A DNA stretch of 64,000 nucleotides from JAWKOK01 sp963765875 (GTDB lineage: Bacteria > Chloroflexota > Anaerolineae > Caldilineales > Caldilineaceae), in contig CAVXYK010000013.1 in assembly GCA_963765875.1 (NCBI GenBank), positions 62,001 to 126,000 on the forward strand, given 5' to 3'. Each line of letters begins with the position of its first letter. Position 1 is the stretch's first letter. The position numbers and the translations under genes are program-made. Under the pieces are notes generated by a model. That model was given only the letters and a program-made list of their open reading frames with translations, did no database searches and was not told where the DNA came from. Of this stretch, positions 41,350 to 52,546 are shown one piece after another.

Positions 41350-41561
41350 GGGTTTCTGCTGCGTGCTGCTTGCTGTGTGAAATGATTGCGTACTGCGTAA
41401 TTTGGCGGAGCGCTGCGTGCTGCTTGCTGCGTGAATTTCGGCTGCGGAAGATTTTGGAACATTCGATCTACCTGACGAAATCAATCATCGGTTACGTTAG
41501 CGGCTCCAAATACCTGAGCTGCTCGTCTCCGCCAATATCACGTAGCAAGCAGCACGCAGCA
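41350..41561. repeat. AAGCAGC-family inverted-pair repeat, copy 4, inside the ATPase operon
   Basis: TGCTGCGTGCTGCTTGCTGT at 41349 and GCTGCGTGCTGCTTGCTGCG at 41409 on the left face TCACGTAGCAAGCAGCACGC at 41538 on the right. A word TTGCGTACTGCGTAA lies between. It occupies the whole space between atpD and atpC and ends at the atpD stop. Confidence 0.8.
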
Positions 41562-42992
41562 TCATCTCTTCCCCACCGCCTCATCCACCCCACCCACCAT
41601 GTACATCGCCTGCTCCGGATAATCGATGAACTCGTCGGCGAGGATGCGCTCGCAGCCTTCAAGAACATCGTCGAGCGGGACCAGGCGACCGGACTGACCG
41701 GTAAACTGCTCTGTCGTGAAGAAGGGCTGGGTGAGGAATCGCTCCAGGCGGCGGGCGCGGTTGACAACACGACGGTCCGCTCGCGATAGCTCCTCCAGAC
41801 CCAGCATGGCAATTACATCCTTGAGGTCCTCGTAGCCTGCCAATGTCTCCCGTACGCCACGCGCGACCGCGTAGTGACGCTGACCCACAATGTGGGGCAT
41901 GAGCATCTTGGACTCGGACTGGAGTGGATCGATGGCCGGATAGAGGCCCTGGCTGGCTCGCTCACGCGAGAGCACGATGGTTGTGGAAAGGTGGGTGAAG
42001 GTGTGGACGACGGCCGGGTCGGTGAAGTCGTCAGCCGGCACATAGACGGCCTGGACCGCGGTGATGGCTGCACTGCGCGTGCTGCAGATGCGATCCTGGA
42101 GCTCGGCCAACTCTGTGCCCAGGGTCGGCTGATAGCCCAGCCGCGAGGGTAGTTGGCCCATCAGCGCCGAAACCTCGGCCCCGCTCTGGATAAATCGGAA
42201 GATATTGTCGATGAGCAGCAGCACATCCTGGCGCTCATCGTCACGGAAGTACTCGGCCATGGTCAGGGCACTGTGGCCCACACGGTAGCGTGCGCCGGGC
42301 GGTTCGTCCATCTGGCCGAAGACCATGACCGTGTTGTCAAGCACCTGGGCATCTACCATGGCCTGGTAGAGTTCCTCAGCCTCGCGGCAACGCTCACCGA
42401 TGCCGCAGAAGATGCTGACGCCCTCATGCTCGCTGACCATGTTGTGGATCAGCTCGGTGATCAGCACAGTCTTGCCCACGCCCGCGCCGCCGAAGAGACC
42501 GGCCTTGCCGCCCCGCTCCAAAGGAGCCAACAGGTCGATGGCCTTGATGCCGGTCTCCAGTACATCCAGCGATGTCGCCTGACGGGTCAGCGGGATCGTG
42601 TCCTGGTGGATCGAGCGAAGCTCGATATTGTCCAGCGCCGGCAGATTATCGATGGTCTCGCCGAAGACATTGAACATGCGACCCAGCAGTTTCTCGCCGA
42701 CAGGCACCTTGAGCGCATCGCCCGTATCGATCACGGCATCGCCGCGTGAGAGCCCGCGTGTTGGTGTGAGCGCGACGCAGCGAACTGTCTGATGATCGAG
42801 ATGGGTGACTACTTCCACCACCACCGCCTGATTTTCACCGGTCCGCAGGGCATGACGAAGGTCAGGAATCCGCTTAGGGAACCGGCAATCAACCACACTG
42901 CCACGCACCGAGACAACACGCCCAAGGTTAGCCGGACGTTCGATTCCTCCCTGCTGCGCCATCCGTAGATCGTCCGCCTGCATCATTGTCAT
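41562..42992 (-). CDS. atpD: N-ATPase beta subunit
   Basis: Catalytic F1 subunit, 476 residues. The P-loop is GGAGVGKT (168-175). GIGERCREAEELY holds the conserved Glu-Arg (usual REGND is REAEE here). LLLIDNIFRFIQSGAEVSAL carries the Walker B Asp, and MGQLPSRLGYQPTLGTEL is the beta signature. First gene of the operon; AAAGGA lies ten bases before the ATG. The operon order atpDCQRBEFAG, starting with beta and epsilon, is diagnostic for N-ATPases, which usually exist next to a normal F-type enzyme elsewhere in the genome. Confidence 0.97.
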   Translation of the reverse strand: MTMMQADDLRMAQQGGIERPANLGRVVSVRGSVVDCRFPKRIPDLRHALRTGENQAVVVEVVTHLDHQTVRCVALTPTRGLSRGDAVIDTGDALKVPVGEKLLGRMFNVFGETIDNLPALDNIELRSIHQDTIPLTRQATSLDVLETGIKAIDLLAPLERGGKAGLFGGAGVGKTVLITELIHNMVSEHEGVSIFCGIGERCREAEELYQAMVDAQVLDNTVMVFGQMDEPPGARYRVGHSALTMAEYFRDDERQDVLLLIDNIFRFIQSGAEVSALMGQLPSRLGYQPTLGTELAELQDRICSTRSAAITAVQAVYVPADDFTDPAVVHTFTHLSTTIVLSRERASQGLYPAIDPLQSESKMLMPHIVGQRHYAVARGVRETLAGYEDLKDVIAMLGLEELSRADRRVVNRARRLERFLTQPFFTTEQFTGQSGRLVPLDDVLEGCERILADEFIDYPEQAMYMVGGVDEAVGKR

Positions 42993-43009
42993 GCGAGAGA
43001 TCCTTTCGG

Positions 43010-43205
43010 ACTACTGCTACTTGCTACGTGCTGCGTGAAAAATTGCTGCGTAGTTCGTACTGAGCGTTGTGCGTTTTGCTGCATGAGGTCTGGTTCGAGC
43101 TTCGATTTTCGCAGATGGGAAGGTCAGACTTGCACTGCCGTTCCCAATCCCGACTCCTGCTTCTCCCCGAAAACCTCACGCAGCACGCAGCAAGCAGCAC
43201 GCGAC
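43010..43205. repeat. AAGCAGC-family inverted-pair repeat, copy 5
   Basis: CTGCTACTTGCTACGTGCTG (from 43013) and TTGCTGCGTAGTTCGTACTG on the left face CTCACGCAGCACGCAGCAAG (from 43172) on the right. It lies directly upstream of atpD, in the place expected for the operon promoter. The 332-base gap 42993-43324 otherwise holds the ppdK terminator. Confidence 0.75.
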
Positions 43206-43217
43206 GCCTTCTCCTCC

Positions 43218-43268
43218 CAAAAAAACACAAAGAACTCCTCTAATGCACCAGGGCACCAGAGGAGTTCT
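43218..43268 (-). terminator. Intrinsic terminator of ppdK
   Basis: AGAACTCCTCT (43231-43241) and AGAGGAGTTCT (43258-43268) pair exactly over 11 bp. On the minus strand the stem is followed by TTGTGTTTTTTTGG. Confidence 0.85.
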
Positions 43269-43324
43269 CTAGGGTCGACCTAGGGAAAAGAACTCCCCTG
43301 GTCAGCGATATCGTTGTTCGAGTC

Positions 43325-46123
<2,799 letters not shown>

Positions 46124-46501
46124 CTTTTTACTCTCCTTATGATACGGTAATCGAATTGGTAGATCGAGTAGATCGAATTAACAATAGAATATTCTCTGAC
46201 TCAAAATGGTCGTGGGTACGATCCGTTCGCTATGAAAGCGAATCCCCAAACCAGAGGAGCCATTTCAGCAAAATTTCCACCGTTACCAGTGTAAAGAAAA
46301 AACTCTCCACATGCACCGCGCACGTGGAGAGTATCCCGCTAGACTGTTGGTTGGTTCGCTACCTAGTCAAATGGCCAGGTTCCGGAAAATGGGACTTGAT
46401 CTGCGGAGTGGAACCTGAAATTGTGTACGCTGGGACGCCGACATATTGCCCTACGGCACGACTTCTCGCTCCCATACCGCCATGATCAGGCAGGGGCATC
46501 G
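46124..46501. other. Intergenic region between ppdK and a lipoprotein gene
   Basis: 378 bases. It contains the terminator of the lipoprotein gene (46290-46332) and the ppdK promoter and ribosome site. No RNA gene, repeat or supported reading frame is seen in the rest. Confidence 0.55.
46290..46332 (-). terminator. Intrinsic terminator downstream of the lipoprotein gene
   Basis: ACTCTCCAC (46302-46310) and GTGGAGAGT (46324-46332), extended by three further pairs with one G-U. On the minus strand the stem is followed by TTTTTTC. Confidence 0.8.
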
Positions 46502-47032
46502 CTAGCCCGCAGAATTAACAATATGAAGTCTGCTCCCTTCCAGTTTGGGTATTGTCGCTAGCTGCTCCGCCATCAACTCATTAAACCTATCCGGCGCGAT
46601 GACAACCCGATCTTGCCAGAATGTCTGTTCGCCCCCGATGTATGACGGTGTCGCTAATTGGCAGGCGTAGCCAAAATCAACATCCGATCCGTTGGAGAGC
46701 CGGAAGACTAGACGGTAATGTTCAGTGCACTCCTGCCGGTCAATCAGCGGCATATTCACTTCGAGTGCAGCCACCAACGAAGCAATCACATCGGAATCTT
46801 TGATCGCACCGTCGTAGACTTCCAACGCCATGGCTGCCTCGGTCCGTTCGAATATCAGGATCTCTGTTGTCCCCGCCAGTCCAGCTTCAGCGGCAATGTT
46901 GATGGATTCCTGCGCTGTCGGTTCGTCTGTCGGCTGCACCGCGCGATCTTCATCAATCATCAGGGTGCATCCAGCAAACACGAGCGCACTAATGGCCAGT
47001 ATGAGCGACAGAATACGCAATTGATTCTTCAT
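46502..47032 (-). CDS. Lipoprotein of unknown function
   Basis: 176 residues from ATG 47032 with AAAGGACG upstream. The signal peptide LRILSLILAISALVFAGC ends in a lipobox Cys. The mature part contains ILIFERTEAAMALEVYDG and a C-terminal domain with two Cys (RQECTEHYRLVF, GYACQLATPSY) that may form a disulfide. The DsbA/DsbB pair in the window could act on such proteins. No known family was recognised. Confidence 0.75.
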   Translation of the reverse strand: MKNQLRILSLILAISALVFAGCTLMIDEDRAVQPTDEPTAQESINIAAEAGLAGTTEILIFERTEAAMALEVYDGAIKDSDVIASLVAALEVNMPLIDRQECTEHYRLVFRLSNGSDVDFGYACQLATPSYIGGEQTFWQDRVVIAPDRFNELMAEQLATIPKLEGSRLHIVNSAG

Positions 47033-47072
47033 AGGAAACGTCCTTTCCTGTACCAATGCTTGTTGGGGCCGA

Positions 47073-47249
47073 TTATTCTACTCGCAGGCCCAAAACCTCA
47101 CCCGAACTTGAATCGACGATAACCTCAGCCGTCTGGTCGTCGCCGGCCAATTGGACGACCCAAACCGGGTTGCCACTCTGAAATTGAGAAAGCCCCAGCG
47201 ACGATGCCAGGGCTTTCTGAGATCCATTGTTGCCAATCGCGATATTGTC
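47073..47249 (-). pseudogene. PepSY-like fragment without start codon
   Basis: The minus strand reads QKALASSLGLSQFQSGNPVW, then VVQLAGDDQTAEVIVDSSSG and EVLGLRVE before TAA at 47073-47075. This is the beta-strand pattern of a PepSY domain. The frame is continuous with hsp20 and begins right after its TAG stop, with no ATG, GTG or TTG start of its own. It is most likely the surviving tail of a deleted lipoprotein gene; read-through of hsp20 is a remote alternative. Confidence 0.5.
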
Positions 47250-47726
47250 CTACGAAGCCGTGGCCTCTATGGTCTTATGACTCTGAATCGCAATGCGTTT
47301 GGGCTTGGCGACTTCGGCTTTGGGTAGATGAATTGACAGGACACCGGCATCAAACTCGGCCGATATGCCTTCTTCATCGACGGTCGCCGGCAATGTGATG
47401 CTGCGGCGGAAGCGTCCGGAGCGGCGTTCACGTACAAGATACTGCACGCCTTCCTGCTCGGTTTCCGATTCGAATTCTCCCGCCACCGTCAAGACATTGT
47501 TTTCGAGGGTGATTTCCAGATTCTCTTCCGGAATACCAGGTGTGGACGCACGAACAACATATTCATTGTCCGCCTCCGTCACATCCACAGCCAGTGAGAA
47601 GGCGCTTTCGCCGTTCTCTCGTGAAGACACCTGCATCGACTGCAAAGAGTCATCGAACATACGATCCATTGTGCTACGCAACGACATCATTTCACGGAAT
47701 GGATCCCATCTGGTAAGTGTGGCCAT
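47250..47726 (-). CDS. Hsp20/alpha-crystallin small heat-shock protein
   Basis: ATP-independent holdase chaperone that keeps unfolding proteins soluble. About 158 residues: an N-terminal arm (MATLTRWDPFREMMSLRSTM), the alpha-crystallin domain with SLAVDVTEADNEYVVRASTP, GRFRRSITLPATVDEEGISA and the conserved A-x-x-x-x-G-V-L motif (AEFDAGVLSIHLPK), and a C-terminal IAIQ tail in place of the usual I-x-I. ATG 47726 has AGGAGG at the best distance; ATG 47732 is possible. No CIRCE element was seen upstream. Confidence 0.93.
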   Translation of the reverse strand: MATLTRWDPFREMMSLRSTMDRMFDDSLQSMQVSSRENGESAFSLAVDVTEADNEYVVRASTPGIPEENLEITLENNVLTVAGEFESETEQEGVQYLVRERRSGRFRRSITLPATVDEEGISAEFDAGVLSIHLPKAEVAKPKRIAIQSHKTIEATAS

Positions 47727-47944
47727 TGTCATGTCCTCCTGTTGACAGATACCCGAAAAATGGTTTGTTTCGTAGCGGACTTCAATGCCGCTATCTGAGT
47801 ATCATCATACCGCTGGATGCGTCTGAAAGTCATCAACGATGCGTTAGAGGATCGTTAGATCTTGCGCTTCTATCGCCGAATCGAGCCGTTCGGCTGTTCC
47901 ATGGTGAAGAAGATGGCAGGCAATGTTGTTCGCCCAATCTGAAA

Positions 47945-47978
47945 CAAAAAAGCGAACGCCGACCGGCGCTCGCTTTTT
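47945..47978. terminator. Bidirectional terminator after the oxidase operon
   Basis: AAAAAGCGA and TCGCTTTTT flank an inner CGCC/GGCG stem, so T runs follow on both strands. It serves the cox operon on the minus strand. The rest of 47733-48021 shows no gene. Confidence 0.8.
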
Positions 47979-48021
47979 GAACAATGTCCAGCATCTCCCT
48001 CCAATAACCAGGGAACCTCTC

Positions 48022-49722
48022 TTACCAGACCCTCAGCCCCGGCCACAGCCATTCGCTGTCCCGGAAGAGCTGATAGAGCATCGGACCATAGGAGAGGATC
48101 AGCAGGGCAATGGCGCCATTGACCCATGGCCACCAGGTGTCGAGCCACTTGGGCGCCGGTTTCGGATCCAGCGGCTCGGCCACGGGCATCTCCTGGATAG
48201 AAGTCGCTTTCTTGGCAATCGTCACAGTGCCGATCATGTTCAGGAAGTAGAGTGTCGAGCTGATGAAGAGCAGCGTAACGCCCACCATTGACCACATAAG
48301 CAGTGGCGTCCACTCAGGAGTGGCATAGGGAGCGGCTCCAAGCATAGTGCGCCGCGGCGCTCCTTGGTAGAGACCCAGCGAATGATAGGCATTACCGAAG
48401 ATCAGCATGCCGAAGAACCAGGTCCAGGCTTGACCCAGTGCCATCCTACGGCTGAACAAATTCTTGCCGCGCAGCTTGGGGACCAGCCAATAGGAGATGC
48501 CGAAGAATGTCAGAGTCGTCGCCGAGCCGACAGTCAAGTGGAAGTGTCCGGGCACCCATGAGGTGTTATGAATAACCAGATTGATGTTGTACGAGGCATT
48601 GATCATGCCGCCGATGCCGCCGAAGACAAAGAGGATGGCGGCCAGGTTCATGGATGTGTAGACCGGATCGTGCCAGGCCAGCTTGCGGATCCACCCCAAA
48701 TAGCCCTTGCCGCCATTGGCGCGCCCGCCGATTTCCAGCGAGGCGCAGACGGAGAAGGCCGTCAACAGACTGGGGAAGGCAACGCCCATGGTCAGGAGCA
48801 TATGCAGGTATTTCCATGCCTGGGGAATGCCCGGATCCGTGTATTGGTGGTGGAAACCAACCGGTGTCGACAGAATCAGGAAGAGCCAGAAGACCAGGCG
48901 GGCCAACGGTTCGCTGAACATCTTGCCATTGGTCAGCGCCGGCATCATGGAGTACCAGGCGATATAGGCCGGCAGCAGCCAGAAGTAGACCAGTGGATGG
49001 CCGAACCACCAAAAGAGCGTGCGAGCCAGCAGTGGATCGACGCCGTCAATTAGGCCAAGCGACCATGGGATCACCATGATCAGCATTTCAGTCGCCACGC
49101 CCAAGGTGGCTAGGAACCACATCAGGAAGGTGATGAGCGAGGCGAGGGCCACAAACGGTGTGTTGACGCCCGGATTCTCTTTGCGCCAAGACCAATAGGT
49201 GAAAAAGAGACCCAGGGTCACGAGCCAGGAACCGACAACGACCAGAGTCAGGCCGACATAGTGGAACCAGACGGCCATCATCGGCGGGTAGAAGGTGTAG
49301 AGGACCGTGGCTCGATTGGTTAAGAGGGCGGTGGCCGACATCAGTAGGCCGACGACCATTACGATCAGGCCAAGCCACTGTATCCAGGGATAGCGCAGCG
49401 GCCGATTCAGGCTCTTGACCGTTGCATAGGTCAGGTAACCGCAAATGAAAAAGGTCGTCCAAACGAGTGCATTCAAGACGCCGTGCAGCGAAAGACCCTG
49501 ATAATAGGTCTTGATGACCGGATCCAGGTATGGATAGAGATCGAGTCCGGCATGTTCCAACCCTTGTAGAATGCCGATCAGCGCGCCGATACCCAGAGCA
49601 ACGATTGCGATGCCAATGTTCCAACCGGTGTAGCGGTTGACGGTCTTCATGTCACTTGCAGTCAGTACGACCGGAGATGGACCTGAGCTGATGCCGGCGG
49701 CCGTCACTGCTTGTACAGACAT
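48022..49722 (-). CDS. cbaA: ba3-type (B family) cytochrome c oxidase subunit I
   Basis: 566-residue heme-copper oxidase core from ATG 49722 (GGAGGAGA upstream). About 13 membrane helices. Low-spin heme ligand His80 (SLHGVLNALVW), CuB ligand His242 with the cross-linking Tyr246 (FWWFGHPLVYFWLLPAYIAW), CuB ligands His291-His292 (GFHHQYTDP), and the two heme ligands in VPGHFHLTVG. The lack of a classical D-channel motif and the short helix I match Thermus-type ba3 enzymes, which have high oxygen affinity. Subunits II and IIa precede it. NorB is excluded by the Tyr in HPLVY and by the CuA subunit. Confidence 0.94.
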   Translation of the reverse strand: MSVQAVTAAGISSGPSPVVLTASDMKTVNRYTGWNIGIAIVALGIGALIGILQGLEHAGLDLYPYLDPVIKTYYQGLSLHGVLNALVWTTFFICGYLTYATVKSLNRPLRYPWIQWLGLIVMVVGLLMSATALLTNRATVLYTFYPPMMAVWFHYVGLTLVVVGSWLVTLGLFFTYWSWRKENPGVNTPFVALASLITFLMWFLATLGVATEMLIMVIPWSLGLIDGVDPLLARTLFWWFGHPLVYFWLLPAYIAWYSMMPALTNGKMFSEPLARLVFWLFLILSTPVGFHHQYTDPGIPQAWKYLHMLLTMGVAFPSLLTAFSVCASLEIGGRANGGKGYLGWIRKLAWHDPVYTSMNLAAILFVFGGIGGMINASYNINLVIHNTSWVPGHFHLTVGSATTLTFFGISYWLVPKLRGKNLFSRRMALGQAWTWFFGMLIFGNAYHSLGLYQGAPRRTMLGAAPYATPEWTPLLMWSMVGVTLLFISSTLYFLNMIGTVTIAKKATSIQEMPVAEPLDPKPAPKWLDTWWPWVNGAIALLILSYGPMLYQLFRDSEWLWPGLRVW

Positions 49723-49837
49723 AGTTTGTCTCCTCCGTTGAGTTTTTATTCGATGAGTAGGCGGCGGCGTCTCATGCGTTCCGCTTTCCAAACTCTGCGG
49801 AACATTGCGCGACAATGGTGCGCGACAGAGACGGCTG

Positions 49838-50446
49838 CTATTCCGATGAAGCAGTCTCTGCGGCCGGATCTTCCACGATCACCTGGCCGTACATGGTGTG
49901 GTGGCCGATCGGGCTGCCTTCGACATAGCCGCAATATTCGTGGCAGATGAAATCATATGTGCCCGGCTCATCGAACACTGCTTTCAGACTTGAGACCTGA
50001 CCCGGCAATGCCATCATGTTCACGTTCGTGCCTAACAGTTTGAAGCCATGTTGTACATCGCGGGCAGTGACAAAGAAGGTGATCTCCGAGCCCACCGGAA
50101 TGCGGATTTCGCCGGGTACGAAACTCCATGTCTGTGCGGTGATATAGGCCTCATACTTTCCCGGCGCCAGTTCGCGTAATCCCGGATCGCTGAACGGGTT
50201 GTTGGGATCGGAAAAGTCTTCAGGCTGAATTCGGGAATATTGCCCTGGAAGCTGTACGCCGACCGCAAAACTGGAGACAGTCACTGCGACAATGAAGACC
50301 AATACGACAACCACCGAGATGCGGATCCACGCGCCTTCGAACCGGTCGATATGGATCAGGCCACCGGGGCCGCCGTCATCCGAATCATGGTCCGAATCAT
50401 GGCTGATTTCTTCCTCGACCACAGGCTCGTCCTGGTGTTCGCTCAT
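49838..50446 (-). CDS. cbaB: ba3-type oxidase subunit II with CuA site
   Basis: 202 residues, MSEHQDEPV, with AGAGGAGT before the ATG. An acidic His/Asp-rich cytoplasmic start and a single membrane helix (WIRISVVVVLVFIVAVTVS) lead to a cupredoxin domain. CuA ligands are His in RDVQHGFKLLG and the cluster ICHEYCGYVEGSPIGHHTMYG (two Cys, Glu, His, Met). It accepts electrons from a cytochrome c or other donor. One helix rather than two is normal for B-type enzymes. The stop of subunit IIa overlaps its start. Confidence 0.94.
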   Translation of the reverse strand: MSEHQDEPVVEEEISHDSDHDSDDGGPGGLIHIDRFEGAWIRISVVVVLVFIVAVTVSSFAVGVQLPGQYSRIQPEDFSDPNNPFSDPGLRELAPGKYEAYITAQTWSFVPGEIRIPVGSEITFFVTARDVQHGFKLLGTNVNMMALPGQVSSLKAVFDEPGTYDFICHEYCGYVEGSPIGHHTMYGQVIVEDPAAETASSE

Positions 50447-50565
50447 TGCGTGACTCCTCTCGACAGCATTGTGAAGTATGCGTTGCCCCAAAGTGCAACT
50501 AAGAAGATGGCAAAGACTAAGATCAACACAACGGTACCCATTGGTGTCTTAACATCTTTCTTCAT
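50443..50565 (-). CDS. cbaD: ba3-type oxidase subunit IIa (40 residues)
   Basis: Tiny single-helix subunit. ATG 50565 has AGGGAGGA upstream; it reads MKKDVKTPMGTVVLILVFAI and then FLVALWGNAYFTMLSRGVTQ. The G-T-hydrophobic stretch, WGN-Y and LLSRG-like ending are the signature of the COX2A family that supplies the helix missing from subunit II. Its TGA overlaps the subunit II ATG (ATGA), so the two are coupled. Confidence 0.93.
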   Translation of the reverse strand: MKKDVKTPMGTVVLILVFAIFLVALWGNAYFTMLSRGVTQ

Positions 50566-50628
50566 GTTGACAATTCCTCCCTGTGAATAACAAAAATTCC
50601 AACCATGGACGGGTATGTGTATGGGTAG

Positions 50629-51291
50629 CTATCGTAACCAGTAGGCGACATCGGCAGCGATGTCTTCGCCCGGCGTATCAAATGAGAAAATCTCTCGCAA
50701 GTAGCCATCCTCATCAACCAATGCCACGGTGCTTGTGTGGTCGACAAGATAGCCTGTGGCCGCCGTTCCCTCATGGGCTTCGTAGAAGACGCCAAACTGA
50801 GTGGCAGCGGCGTCGATGCCTTCTTTGGTCCCGGTCATGCCGATAAACCGAGGGTCAAAGTACTTCAGGTAAGTTGCAAGCTGTTCAGGCGTATCGCGCT
50901 CCGGATCGACGGAGACCATGATCACCTGGATATCATCGGCCTTCTTGCCCAGCGCTTCCATCGTGTCGGTCAGGTCGTTGAGCGTGGTTGGACAGACATC
51001 GGGGCAGAATGTGTAGCCGAAATAGATCAGCACCGGCTTGCCTCGGAAATCGCTCAGGCTGACCGGTCCGCCGGTTGAACCATCCAATGTGAAATCGGTC
51101 AACCGCTGCGGCGACTGGAGAACGACGCCGTGCATTTCCGGCGGTCGCATCCACCAGAGCCCAAAGCCGATCAATGCAAGAACAACGATCGTCCCGACCC
51201 CGTACAACAGGATTTTCTTCGTATTGCTGGACGCCTTTTGCTGTGCGTCTGAACTCTGTGGTGGCGACTTTTGAGGCTGTACAGCAGCCAT
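50629..51291 (-). CDS. SCO1/SenC copper chaperone
   Basis: 220-residue membrane-anchored thioredoxin-fold protein that delivers copper to the CuA or CuB centre. Anchor at about 28-47 (LLYGVGTIVVLALIGFGLWW). The copper site is YFGYTFCPDVCPTTLNDL (C-x3-C) plus His in YLVDHTSTVALVD. The SCO-typical VSVDPERDTPEQLATYLKYF is present. It stands 63 bases before the oxidase subunit IIa gene, which indicates service to this ba3 enzyme. Confidence 0.94.
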   Translation of the reverse strand: MAAVQPQKSPPQSSDAQQKASSNTKKILLYGVGTIVVLALIGFGLWWMRPPEMHGVVLQSPQRLTDFTLDGSTGGPVSLSDFRGKPVLIYFGYTFCPDVCPTTLNDLTDTMEALGKKADDIQVIMVSVDPERDTPEQLATYLKYFDPRFIGMTGTKEGIDAAATQFGVFYEAHEGTAATGYLVDHTSTVALVDEDGYLREIFSFDTPGEDIAADVAYWLR

Positions 51292-51384
51292 GTTCGTAAC
51301 ACCTTGCCTATCTTTGGTTTGTGTTGTGTAACTTCGTTATTCGCGTGTCTATGTAACTTTTCGTTCCGTGCAGTTTACGGAAAT

Positions 51385-51705
51385 TTGTCACAGATGGACA
51401 CAGATATACTAGTGATTTACACAGATGTATTCTTGATTTTCAGCTCAAATTCGGCCTCATCCGTGTCCCATCTTTATTCTTATCGGTGTGAATCCGTGAT
51501 TCCACTGCGAAAACTAACTTCAGCCACAGATGAACACAGATAATCAGAGGATTATCCTCTGTGAACCTCTGTGCCCCCTTCGTGTCTCCGTGGTGAAAAA
51601 GACGAATTTGCCACAGACGGAAAGAGCTTTTCCTCTGTGAACTCTGCGCCTCCTCCGTGCCTCAGTGGTGAAATGGGTGTTTTTGCAGTAGAGTCATCCG
51701 TGGCA
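51385..51705. repeat. CACAGAT-family repeat, copy 3
   Basis: GTCACAGATGGACACAGATA, CACAGATGAACACAGATAAT, AACCTCTGTGCCCCCTTCGT and GTTTTTGCAGTAGAGTCATC are the recognisable words; the last is the shared terminal word of the family. It fills nearly all of the 432-base gap between the two SCO-like genes. Confidence 0.8.
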
Positions 51706-51723
51706 AAAATCGTGCAGACCGTT

Positions 51724-52432
51724 TCAATCCGGATAGCAGAGAAACAGATGGGCCGCTTCATAGGCCACGCGTGAAGCGCCTTCGCTATTGTTGGCCTCTT
51801 CGACGATCATGCCGATGTCCCGTTCAATCGTCGCCAGATCAGGCTCGCCGGTTCGATATTTGGCCCGGATGATGCCCCATCCGTCAACCAGCACAAACAT
51901 GGGGTCAAACTTGAATGCCCCGTCCTCTTCCTGGGTGTAATAGGCGCCGAACCCGCCGCCGATGGCATTCTTTAATCGGGTCGGATCGCCGGTAGCGAAA
52001 TGCCAAGACGACCTGTCTGCGCCCACCGATTCAGCATAGCTGAGCAGACGCTCCGGCGTATCCCGCTCAGGATCGAATGAGAGCGTCACCTGCTGAAATG
52101 GGATGCCGCCCGTGTCCATGCCGTCGACCATCTCTTGCACGTCACGCATCACTGATCCTGTCTCCAGACATCCTTCACCGCAATCAGCATAGGTGAAGTT
52201 ATAGAGCGCCAGGCTGCCGCGCAGGTCTTCATTGGTCAGCCGCTCGCCGTTTTCATCAACGAACGAAAATCCTGGCGCCGATCGAGATGCGCGGCAGGAC
52301 TTGAATGGGCTGAAACGTTGCGAAGGCCAGCACGCCAAACAGAGGGATCGAGATCAGCACGAAGAAAAGAATCGCGAAGTGCTTTTGCCCGAAATGCCAA
52401 GCCGGTTTGTCGATTTTGGATGACGTAGCCAT
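51724..52432 (-). CDS. SCO-like protein lacking the copper-ligand His, one frameshift
   Basis: About 235 residues. The N-terminal part (ATG 52432, MATSSKIDKPAWHFGQKHFA) has one membrane helix. The frame breaks near 52280 (VLPRISI then APGFSFVDENGERLTNEDLR). The thioredoxin-like domain has FTYADCGEGCLETG (C-x3-C) and LSFDPERDTPERLLSYAES. Where SCO1 has Asp-His-Thr the sequence is FKFDPMFVLVDG, so the distal His ligand is absent. It may be a redox partner for CuA assembly instead of a copper carrier. It lies between hoxW and the oxidase genes on the same strand. Confidence 0.83.
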
Positions 52433-52546
52433 GAAAAAGATGGTCCAGCTACAGTTTGTGGAGTATTCCACAAATACGGTTGTGTAGTTTACATTACGCA
52501 GGCGAGGTTCTGCAACTGTGAGGGGGGGTAATAACAGGCAATCAGG

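Noticed and set aside
48022..49722. Nitric oxide reductase NorB
   Set aside because: HPLVY contains the oxidase cross-link Tyr and a CuA subunit II with subunit IIa accompanies it.
51724..52432. Thiol peroxidase or generic AhpC-type protein
   Set aside because: The SFDPERDTPERL block and the C-x3-C spacing are SCO-specific.
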